A stretch of DNA of 64,000 nucleotides from Primulina eburnea. Lineage: Eukaryota > Streptophyta > Magnoliopsida > Lamiales > Gesneriaceae. How positions within the stretch are numbered: position 1 is the stretch's first letter; every line of letters starts with the position of its first letter. Position numbers and translations under genes: made by a program. Positions 25,871 to 35,190 of this stretch are shown piece by piece. The stretch covers positions 22,287,545 to 22,351,544 of the forward strand of contig NC_133108.1 in the NCBI RefSeq assembly GCF_022965805.1, given 5' to 3'. Under the pieces are notes generated by a model. It had not been told where the DNA came from and made no database searches. It worked only from the letters and a program-made list of their open reading frames with translations.

Positions 25871-28271
25871 CCAACAACATAATTATCATTATCACCTGCA
25901 TCGATCACACCTAGTGAGTCTAAAGACTCAACATAACATATTCGTCATAAAAAAGAATACGTATAAAATCACATACAACAGTGAAAATAATTGTACTTAA
26001 AATATCGTTTTCATAAAAAAGCATAAACTTTAAACATAAAAATTTTCATAAACATTCTCATATCATCTTCAACATATTCGTATACATGTTATCATCAACA
26101 TATACGTATTATTTTTTCCTTTCGTTCAATTCAGATCGTTAATTGTGACTTACGTGTTCGTCTACGTATGGGCGATGATTCATCTACATGTATCCACAGT
26201 ACTGGGCGGCGGGGACATCAGCGACACTCTCATTCGCCAACTGAGCCTTGGTCATATGTATTAACATATCATCATATTCGTATTCATATAAATGGAAATA
26301 TGATCGTCGAGCTCCCACTGGGAGCTTTATCCTCACGATATCTCCCATATATCATCGTATTATTCACAATTACTTCACTTCCTTCAATGTTTCATATTCT
26401 CATCACTTTATAAAATAAACATGCATCTAACGTTCCTTTTTTCCTTTTAAACTAAGCAAGCAACATATCTTTTAAATGTCCACATTAAATCATAAAATAC
26501 AAAAACATTTTAAAATAAAAAGTTTAACATATAAATATCCATTAACATTTAAAATAAACACATTAACATATAAAACAACAATCAGAGCACTGTCATGACG
26601 TTTCCTAATTTTTTGGTGTAACATTACCGTTTTATCCCTAGACGTAAAATTTCACGTTTTTGACATTTTCCTAATTTCATAGACTCTAACATGTCCCAAA
26701 TAATTATTTAAGCTTAAATTAATTTTCTCATAATTTTATTTAACTTAAATACTAGACTTATAATTACTCCTTAATTAATAGTTTTTAAGGCGTTTTAATC
26801 CCGAAAAATTTCAAACTTTAAGATAAAATTTCTAAATTCAAAACTTAAACTTTTTAATAATATTCTATCCCTCGTGAACAACGACTCGACCCCCGTCTTT
26901 CGATTTTATTTTTATAGAAAAACCCTAACCTTTGAACAAAGTCTTCTTCGAGCCTTCTTGTTATCCTCTTGAGCCAAGCTCGAGCCAACATAAGCCAACC
27001 TCGAGCCAAGCCCCCTATTGACCCTACTGGACTCTTAGAACCCTCAGGAACCAATCCAAGCCCCAAAACCAAGCAAGGCCGAGACTCCCTTTGTGTGTGG
27101 ACTCCAATTTGTGTTCCTAGGACTCTAGCCATCGACCCGGCCCTTGAACCAGCTTCTTGTACACCCACCTAGGACCTAAGGAGTCACCCTAGCCCAGCCA
27201 TGAGCCCCCTGGATGTGCCCCTTAGCCTTTGCGTGGCTGCTGCACAAAACGTGACAGCATGGGATTCTCTCGGGTTGGAGTCCTGCCCAGCCCTTGAATC
27301 GAGTCCTGCAATGGCTAGGACTCCTTCCTAGACTCATACCATACCTAGCTAGCCCTGGCCCCAAGCCGAGACGAAGCTAGCCATCGTCTCATGAAACCGA
27401 GCCATACATACACCATGACAGAATTTTTGGTTCTAGCTTGATCGTTTCTTGATGTGCAGCATTTTGTGTTTGTTCTTAGGACTCTAAACTTGTGTAAAGC
27501 AATTCTTGATCATTTGTTAATCATGGCAGCCCCTTGAACAACATAAAACATGATTTTGGAACCACAATTCAAGAGTTTAATACACATATATGCATAGTTA
27601 CGAAAATATCAAGTTGTGTGCGTTGTTTTATTTCAAAACATGTTCAAATATATGTTGTGATAGATATTTAAAGGAAAGAAACATGGCGTGCCTTTGCATA
27701 TTTAACGCACGAATTCTCGTTGACGATTATGAAGAATAGTGACGAATGACCTTGACTTGATTACCTTTGAAACTTTCGAATTTTCTCTTCAAAAATATTG
27801 TTTGTGCCGTGTAATTGTGCTCAGAGAAGTTTGCAATTGTAGAGGAAAGAGGTGTGGCGTTTAATGGGGTTATGAGGTGAAATTGTATATTATATACTAA
27901 ATTAATCCACTAACAAGTTTTAGGCCCATTAAGGAGGTTAATTATTCCCACTAGTTTTTAATTAAAATATAAAAATTATTTTGAGTAGAAAAGTTTGTGA
28001 ATTTATTAGCCGGGTTGCCAACACGTTCATATTTTTGTTGAAAGTCTAACACCGATAAAATTTACGTCCCGAAGTATAAAATCACCTCAAAACTCCTTAT
28101 TTTCAAAAATATGAAAAATCATCAATCATGTTTTAAATAATTAAAAACATTTATTTAATAAAAAACGTTTTTTTTTCATTTTAAGCCCTCGGTCTCCGTT
28201 CCTCGATCGCAACTCGAAGAACTCTTAGAAATACATTTCAATGCATGTAAGTAGAAAAACTACTAAAACAT
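25871..28271 (-). mobile_element. LARD-1-type LTR fragment, minus strand
   Basis: The reverse complement follows the LARD-1 LTR: the GAGTTGCGATCGAGGAACGG word near 28200, a long GC-richer middle (26900-27400) with repeated TAGGACTC, the CAGTACTG site at 26197 and TGAGTCTAAAGACTCA at 25915. Both outer ends are atypical, so it is truncated or recombined at the copia junction on the left and at Cassandra on the right. Frames at 26168-26413 and 26854-27364 are shadows of the LTR. 59866-60794 is a second copy of its left part. Confidence 0.75.
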
Positions 28272-28482
28272 TGTGAGGCCCGGGCTCGAAGAGGGCGGGG
28301 GGTGATCGCCGGTGCCATCAGTTGCACGGACAATGAGCGGCTCCTAGCAGGCTTCTAGGTGGAGGGAACATAAAAGAACCGACCCACACGGGAATGAGAG
28401 GGATTCCGAGACTGTTCAATGTAATGGACTGTACAGTTGAAGAGGGCTTAAAAAGATTTTATTTGTACTACTCATATCACAA

Positions 28483-28583
28483 AGATGCATCTTCTTTTCG
28501 GTAGCTCATCATATAAGAACTCCAAAGTTAAGCGTGCTTGACTTGGGGCAATTTTGGGATGGGCGACCTCCTGGGAAGTTTCC
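28483..28583 (+). promoter_or_regulatory. 5S rRNA-like Pol III promoter region in the Cassandra 5' LTR
   Basis: The A box AGTTAAGCGTGCTTG is at 28526-28540. The intermediate element/C box GGGATGGGCGACCTCCTGGG is at about 28556-28575. The 5S start and 3' end are not conserved, so this is a 5S-derived promoter rather than a 5S gene. Confidence 0.85.
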
Positions 28584-28934
28584 TAGGGTGCGTGTGAGTG
28601 AGGACATAAGCACGTTGGAAAGACTCGTCTTGGTACATTGAGGACAGTCGTCAAATCTGGGGCGTTACAAGTGGTATCAGAGCCGACCTCTCTTAGTACG
28701 GTGTGGTTTGGGGACGAACCAAGCGGAAGCTGGTGGGCATGTGAGGCCCGGGGCCGAAGAGGGCGGGGGGGTGATCGCCGGTGCCATCAGTTGCACGGAC
28801 AATGAGCGGCTCCTGGCAGGCTTCTAGGTGGAGGGAACATGAAAGAACCGACCCACACGGGAATGAGGGGGATTCCGAGACTGTTCAATGTAATGGACTG
28901 TACAGTTGAAGAGGGCTTAAAATATTTGATTTGT

Positions 28935-29050
28935 ACTACTCATATCACGAAGGTGCATCTTCTTTTCGGTAGCTCATAACATAAGAACTCTAAAGTTAAG
29001 CGTGCTTGACTTGGGGCAATTTTGGGATGGGTGACCTCCTGGGAATTTTC
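28935..29050 (+). promoter_or_regulatory. 5S rRNA-like Pol III promoter region in the Cassandra 3' LTR
   Basis: The same A box is at 28994-29008 and the same C box at about 29024-29043. Here the C box reads GGGTGACCTCCTGGG, which is closer to the canonical 5S sequence than the 5' LTR copy. Confidence 0.85.
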
Positions 29051-29135
29051 CCAAGGTGCGTGTGAGTGAGGACATAAGCACGCTGGAAAGACTCGTCTTG
29101 GTACAGTGAGGACAGTCGTCAAATCTGGGGCGTAT

Positions 29136-31734
29136 AACCCTTGCACTTATTTAATTATTAAAGCACTTATTTAATTTTAGAACGAGTCTTAGTAGTGCAT
29201 GATCTATTTAAATACATTATTTTAAATTCATTATGTTTATGCGATGCACGTTAAAATGTTTTTCGAGTTTCATGTTTCAGGCGATTATTCGAGGCGGGAT
29301 CGAGGAAAAGACCGGGGACGATCCTTGACAATTTGAAATGCGGTATTTTATTTTTAAAAGTTAGCAAAAGGCATTTTAAATAATTTATTTAGTTTAGCAT
29401 TTTATAGCCTTATTTATGTTTTTAGTTATTTAAGAGTTTAAAACTTTTAAAATTAGCATTTTTGTGTGCATTATTTTAATTGAGGGATTTTAGTAAAGTT
29501 TAAAGAGTGTAAGTATTTTAAATAGTTTTATTTATTATTTAATTAAGCAATTTTTCCCTAAATTACTAATCACACACACACACTTTTACACACACTAAAT
29601 AGCGACACACACACACAAGTCTTTTCAGATTTTAAAATTTTTGAGAAGATAGAAAACCTAGGGTCTCCTCCCTAGAGCAGCCGCCCCTTCCACTCGATAT
29701 TCCAGTAGGTTTTCGGTGATTTTATTGCAAGATTTTAGCGCCATGATCGTCCCGAATCAAACTCGCTTCTTTCTCCGCTTCGGTATCGTCGCTACGGTAT
29801 TTTGAATATCAAAAGGCACGTATAATATCTCTTTTCTGCGTCGATCATGTCATAGTATGTGTTGCGTTATTTTTATGCGTAAAATCCACGTATGATGTGT
29901 AGTAGTTTGAGCAGAAAATTTATCGATGCCTTTTGAAAGAGTTTTTAGATTTGAAATCCCGTTTTTTATTGTATTTTGAGTTACTGCGAATTTTCGGTCA
30001 AGATTTTTAGAAAACTTTCAACGGGAAAAACGTAGAACGTTTTGATACCTTCGATTTGATATAAAATTCGAAATTTTTGGACGACAATCGAGTGAGTTAT
30101 GGAGTTTTTCGTGGGACTGCTCAAGCTGCGACTTTTATGTAAATTGTGTTCTTGAAGTTATTTGTTGCAGGCTTCGTTGGACATCGCCGGGCTTGTGCTA
30201 CTGCATTTAGATATGTTACGATATGTATTTAGGTGTTATTTGGTGGTTCGTTTGGGTCGTGATTGGCTTGTGATGTAATAGAAGTCGTAGGAAGCGAAAC
30301 GATGCCTAATTACGGGTTATTGTTGTGTTGGAATTAATTGTTGATGCTTAGGGACGTTTGGAGAATTTTTACGGGTTTGAATCAATGTAATAACATCCTA
30401 GGATGAGTCTAGAGGTGTTGGTTCATGGTCCTTAGGCTTGGATTGAATGGGTGAAAGATTAAGTTAGCGAATTTTCGTGAATTTGCAAAGAAAGAGGGTA
30501 CTCGGACCCCTTCCCGGACCCCGGCACGGAGTCCGTGTCCTTTTTCCTTCAAAAATATGAATTTCCAGAGTCTACCTGGACCCGTACACGGACCCCTACA
30601 CGGGGTCCGTGTACCCCCTTTTAAAAAAAATTTAAAAAAAATTTTATTTTTTTTTTTGGATTTGCTTCGGGGTTCTTTATCATGGTTTAGCACCATGGTT
30701 AAAATTTATTTATGTAAAAATATAGGATTTGTTTTGTGGTTTTACGTCATGGTTTAGTACGATGATTAAACGAGGTCAAGCAAGGAGCGAACTAGAATGT
30801 CCTAAGCTACTTATTCACTTTGGTGGTGAGCTCGAGTGCAGTAGCGGCCCCAAGTGAGATCCAACGAATCTCCCAACGCCAAGTAAGTATGATGACGTGC
30901 AAAGAAAATATTTTAAGTTTTTTGGAGGTATACTAAATGTCTTGTGACCAAATTATGTTAGGATTGGAAATCATTAAATTATGAACGGGGACCAATCCGC
31001 CCGTTAAATTAGGAACGGGTTAGATCGAGGTTGGAAAGCGTTAAATTATGAACAGGGACCAACCAACCCGTTAAATTATGAACGGGGATCTCATGTATGT
31101 GGCAATGGATACGTCCCTGTCAGCCCAGTACTGTGGTTTTTCTGATCAGGCATTTATTATGTTATGGATCACTTGCTTTGAAACATGCCTCTACGCAAAA
31201 TAAAGTCATGTATGTTTAAGTATGTTCAGTTATGCAAGTATGTTTATGAAAGCTTTCAAGTTATGGCACGTCTATGTATGTACGTATGTTCAAGTTACGT
31301 TATGCAAGTTCAAGTTTTAGTATGTACGCTCTATTTTAAAGTTGCATGTGGTTTTATTACGTAATACTCGTTATTCTGGTTTATACGTGTTGAGTCTTTA
31401 GACTCACTAGTCTTGATCAATGCAGGTGAGTATGTTGTTGAGGAGACATGAGGTGGCGACCTAGGGGCAGGCTTGGACTGAGCGGGAGGCTAAACCCGAG
31501 GACCGCCATGTTTAAGTTTTATGCAAAAGTTAAATTACTCTGATTTCATATTTTGATGGAAATACTTTGAGCAAATCTTTTGTGAGCAAATTTTATTGTA
31601 GTTATTTTGAACAACCATGTCTTATGGGAGACTTGGTTGAGATATTTTATGGCAAACTTTGAATGTTATTTTATGTTTAATAAAATTTTAAATTTTTCCG
31701 CAAATTTTGAGTATGAAAAGTACGGTACGTTACA
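29136..31734 (+). mobile_element. Gypsy 'G2'-type LTR, plus strand, 5'-truncated at Cassandra
   Basis: It matches, in opposite orientation, the solo LTR 5657-13002 and the fragment 37797-38742. It ends TACGGTACGTTACA at 31734. It includes a GC-rich block with paired GGACCC and CACGG...CCGTG palindromes (about 30495-30625), the CAGTACTG core at 31126 and TGAGTCTTTAGACTCA at 31391. No primer site or interior follows: the next base belongs to an inverted SINE pair. The frames at 30409-30757 are shadows of the GC-rich block. Confidence 0.8.
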
Positions 31735-31737
31735 GTA

Positions 31738-31920
31738 GGCACTGGAGTTTTTACCTCCCCAGGATTAGAACCCAAGACCTCCTGGACTTTAATAGATCTT
31801 GGCATCAATCCTGGTACTAGTTGAGCTAGTAGATCAACTGGTACCAGGATTGATGCCAAGATCTATATAAGTCCAGGAGGTCTTGGGTTCTAATCCTGGG
31901 GAGGTAAAAACTCCAGTGCC
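31738..31920. repeat. Inverted pair of tRNA-derived SINE heads (89-bp arms, 5-bp loop)
   Basis: Bases 31738-31826 and 31832-31920 are reverse complements with only a few differences, separated by TAGTA. The right arm read forward has a Pol III A-box-like TAGATCAACTGG at 31830-31841 and a B-box-like GGTTCTAATCC at 31886-31896. The spacing of about 45 bp is right for a tRNA-derived promoter. The left arm holds the same boxes on the minus strand. The right copy seems to continue as SINE body to about 31960. A transcript across it would fold into a long hairpin. Confidence 0.75.
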
Positions 31921-32004
31921 TGGGCTGGAGAAGTTCTATGAGTAATGGGTAATGGGATAACCGTGAGGGGACTCAATCCGACGAGGAAGCTACTTGGGAG
32001 AAAA

Positions 32005-33860
32005 AGCTTTATAGGATTCTTGTTCCTGCTCCTTGTCTTCTTGATTAAATATTACCAATACTCTATCAGTTGATTCACTCACAACATGAACCAATTCTAA
32101 AACATCTTCTAGTATTTCTTCCTGTTAAAGTTCTGGGGAAGGAGTGAGAAACTGAACAACAGTTGAGCTGGAAGTCTCGTCAGTTTTTTTATCGACTGAT
32201 AATGTAGTCGCCACTTTAGTTTGCACTTATTCAGTTGGTTCTTGGTGCAACCGAGCCATTTAAGTTTCAGCTAGAACTGCTTGTTCAGTTGTAGTAGCCG
32301 ACTGAACTGGTTCTTCAGTTTCTTGCAAAATAGCCTCTGATGCTGGTTGTTCAGTTAAGCTCGGTTCTTCAAGTGCTTCTATAGATAGAATATTCAGCTG
32401 GATGTTAGTGGCGACTGATTGTATGACCTTGTCAATATTTGCCAATGATAAATCAGAATCAGTGTAGAGCTGAAGGTTTGCAGTAGAAGATTGAGGAACT
32501 GAAGATGTTGGTTGAGCATCTTTTGAGGAAGGAGCAGTTTGCTTGCTTAGTTGATTCAGTAACTGGTTCCTGGGATGGCTCAAGGTGTTGAACTGATTTT
32601 TCAGCTGGCTCTTCAGATGAAGGACTTTGAGCATTTGTTGGAATAATCAACTCTTGATCCATTTCCCAAATTTTGATATTCATCTGTAGTGAGCATAGAT
32701 CTGTGTCAAGCTGATCATGAACAGCTCTGTCATCGAAAAAATTTGGACTGGTTGGATCAGAATTTTGGCGGAGCTGAGTGATCAGTTGTGCAAGTTTCTC
32801 GACACGCACCAGATCAAATAAGTATGCCTTTCTAGTGCTCGAACAATTGAGGCAGCTTTGACTACCTTCAAGACTACAGTTTCTAAATAAATGAATTTCT
32901 TCAAAACTACTTTCTTCTGCAATTGCTTCACAAAAACTTTAGTTCTAAATTTGATCCATTCATTGTAAGTCTTAAGCTTTGATTCATCATTGACATCTTT
33001 CCATATCAGATCGATATGAGTTTGAATTGAGTTTGTCGGTCAGGGCTCTTCACTCAACTTGCCCTTTCCTTTCGGATCAGTTAGGACATGAGAAATACTC
33101 AGTCCTGATTCAGTTGCATCCACTATCTCCCTTATGATCACTCCTTTTGGTCTGACAAATGGTAGAGTAGTTGGATCAGTGATGGAGATCAATGGAGCTT
33201 GGACTCCTGCTGATTTTTGCTTATCACCATATTTGGTGATAATCTTCTTAGATGGATTAATTGGAGGTGGTGACTAACCTTCAGTTGAAGACTCGACAGG
33301 AATTTACCTCAAAGGTATGGCGCTGATAGGCTGTTCAGCTCCAGTCAGTATCAATCTTTCAGTTGGGATCGTTTCTAGAACAGCTGATGGTTTGGTTTTG
33401 AGAGTTCTTGGATTCTTCGTGATTTTTGGAGATGCAGTTCTCTCTGAATTAGTCTCACTGACAACCAGTTTCCTTTTGATTGTCTTTTTCTGAGCTATCT
33501 TCTTGAATTTCTTGACTGATTTGGGAGCTTCTTTCGTCCCAATATCCTTCTTTACTTTAATGAACTGCTCAGGTTACATGTCCAGCTTGATTTTTGGTAG
33601 CTGAACACTCTTAGCATTAAAATTTTTAAATTTGGATAACTTCTCAGAAGAGTCACCCACCGAAACGTTGTTCTTCAACAAATAGCTGAGTAGCACATAA
33701 AATCTCTTGGACTGTTTTCAGGATTGAAGCATGTTCTTTAGGATTGAAAAGATGATGGCTGACCATTTCAGTCTTCGGCCAACCAATATAGCAGTCATCA
33801 CTTGGAACTTTTCCAAGGTGAGAGCAGCAAATGAACTTGCTTTGGCGAGCTAATGAACCA
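32005..33860 (-). pseudogene. Broken ORF region of a SIRE-like copia element (structural or envelope-like protein, unassigned)
   Basis: Minus-strand reading gives a long frame broken by several stops and a frameshift near 32560. It starts around GRRLKWSAIIFSILKNML, a helix-rich segment that recalls the unnamed gag-like domain of large plant copia elements. It goes on through Lys- and Ser/Pro-rich sequence (KKFKKIAQKKTIKRK), then Thr/Glu/Gln-rich low-complexity sequence (EQPASEAILQETEEP). No zinc knuckle, protease or membrane segment is visible. It lies downstream of minus-strand copia pol (35190-34830), where SIRE elements carry an extra ORF. The envelope reading is inference from position only. 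Confidence 0.4.
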
Positions 33861-34248
33861 CGTAGGGCGACATTTCAAATTATTATTAATGATTGACATT
33901 AATTAAATGCAAAATTTTAACGGTCCCATCACTTCATATGGAATACTTATCGAATAATTAGTTAAATTATTGGATAAGATAAGTTAGTTCAGGTACTGAG
34001 TGATCAGTTGAGAATTAAGTCAGTTCAGTTGAAGACCAACTGACTATTGTCTTCTCAGTTAACCATTTAAATTCGACACCCACTCAATAAATGCATATTA
34101 ATAAAAGATGGTAGAAGAAACTCAGTCTGAATCAGTCAAGTGCGTTCTGTTAACTGATGTCTCTGCATCTTCTTGTACTTCTTCAATACGGTCATGTCTA
34201 TGAATATGATCGTTGTCATTAGATAATAACAAAAACAATTAAGCACAG

Positions 34249-34662
34249 ATGGATATAGCAATCAGTTCCAACACCCCTCTTCCTTTAGCAACTCTTTGTC
34301 GTTTACAAAGTGTGAAAGAAGCTAGAGAGGATTTTGTCTTTAAAAAAGTCATGACCACCTGGACTAATATACATGACCTCCAGACCATTCAGCGAGATAG
34401 ATTAGTTGCTACTGATAAACAGAGGGCAACTAAGATCAAGTATAAGAGGCGTCTCGATGTTATCCTTACTTCAGATCTTGCAACTGATGAAGGTCTTATA
34501 GAGTTGATGCTTTTGAAGGAGCAGAGGGTGCTGGAAAAGATTGTCTTTTCGGAAGCCTACAGAAGAATTTCCTGTAATGCTTTGTCAAGTTGGATGTCCC
34601 TTTGGCGAGATGCCATTGAAAGGGAAATAACTCGTGTAATGTGTGAAAGATATTATAAATAA
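34249..34662 (+). CDS. Intact 137-residue ORF, antisense to the surrounding copia remnant, function unknown
   Basis: This is a complete frame from ATG to TAA with no lesion, in a region where all other coding sequence is broken. The product is charged and mainly helical (SVKEAREDFVFKKV, MLLKEQRVLEKIVF), with a Trp-containing stretch (SSWMSLWRDAIEREI) and no membrane segment or known motif. The stop overlaps an AATAAA poly(A) signal (34658-34663), and a TATTAATAA box lies about 140 bp upstream. It runs opposite to the copia pol on its right and the broken ORFs on its left. It could be an antisense element gene of the kind found in some plant LTR elements, a captured host exon, or a chance frame. 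Confidence 0.4.
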   Translation: MDIAISSNTPLPLATLCRLQSVKEAREDFVFKKVMTTWTNIHDLQTIQRDRLVATDKQRATKIKYKRRLDVILTSDLATDEGLIELMLLKEQRVLEKIVFSEAYRRISCNALSSWMSLWRDAIEREITRVMCERYYK

Positions 34663-34829
34663 AATTGCTGTTTCGATTCATTGTTGTTTCTTTTCTTCAT
34701 ACTAACTGATATCGGTTGACTAACTAGCAGTTGACTAACTGACAATTGATTAACTGAATAGTAATTAGCAATAACTAACATATCAGCATGAACACAAATA
34801 ATTAAAACAGATCAATTAAACCAAGAATA

Positions 34830-35190
34830 TTGTAAAAATGAGAAAACTTAGTCCCGGGTAATGGTTTGGTGAAGATGTCAGCTGCTTGTTGATCAGTTGG
34901 TATGTATTCCAGTCTGATTGCCTTCTTTAGAGCATGATCTATGATGAAATGATGTTTGATATCGATATACTTGGTCCTTGAGTGAAGAACTGATTATATG
35001 TAATCGCAATTGTGCTTGTATTATCACAAAAGATTGGTGATTCTTTTGTAGTGACTCCATAGTCTTTCAGTTGTTGCTGAACCTAGAGGAGTTGAGCGCA
35101 GCAGCTTCTAGCAGCAAGATATTCTGCTTCAGTTGTGGAAGTTGCTATGGATGTTTGCTTCATGCTGAACCATGAAATCAGTCTACATTA
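34830..35190 (-). pseudogene. Copia RNase H C-terminus, SIRE-like lineage, minus strand
   Basis: Minus-strand translation gives SIATSTTEAEYLAA, FCDNTSTIAI, then SRTKYIDIKHHFI and QQAADIFTKPLPG, the standard end of copia pol. It is essentially continuous, apart from a small lesion near the junction with gypsy sequence at 35190. It gives the orientation of the SIRE-like remnant to its left. Its last third is shared with 7296-7505. Confidence 0.85.

Larger units (their letters stand above)
28272..29135 (+). mobile_element. Cassandra-type TRIM retrotransposon carrying 5S rRNA-like sequence
   Basis: Two 398-bp direct repeats (28272-28669 and 28740 to about 29135) start TGTGAGGCCCGG. The first ends GGGGCGTTACA and is followed by a perfect tRNA-Met primer site at 28672-28684. 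The interior is only 70 bp. Each LTR contains a 5S-like segment with the A-box word AGTTAAGCGTGCTT and the C-box words GGGATGGG and GACCTCCTGGGAAG. This is the known architecture of Cassandra, whose LTRs captured a 5S RNA polymerase III promoter. It encodes nothing. The 3' LTR end is degraded (GGGGCGTATAA) and no target duplication is seen. Confidence 0.93.

Noticed and set aside
26854..27364. Frames of 62-104 codons on both strands that look GC-rich and gene-like
   Set aside because: They lie in the GC-richer middle of a LARD-1-type LTR. The homologous place at 16080-16400 has no matching frame.
28483..28583. 5S rRNA gene
   Set aside because: Only the internal promoter boxes are kept, and the segment is embedded in a 398-bp direct repeat with primer site and polypurine tract, so it is Cassandra and not an rDNA unit.
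31738..31920. tRNA gene pair
   Set aside because: A- and B-box-like words are present, but no acceptor stem or anticodon arm can be folded, and the copies form an inverted repeat. SINE heads fit better.
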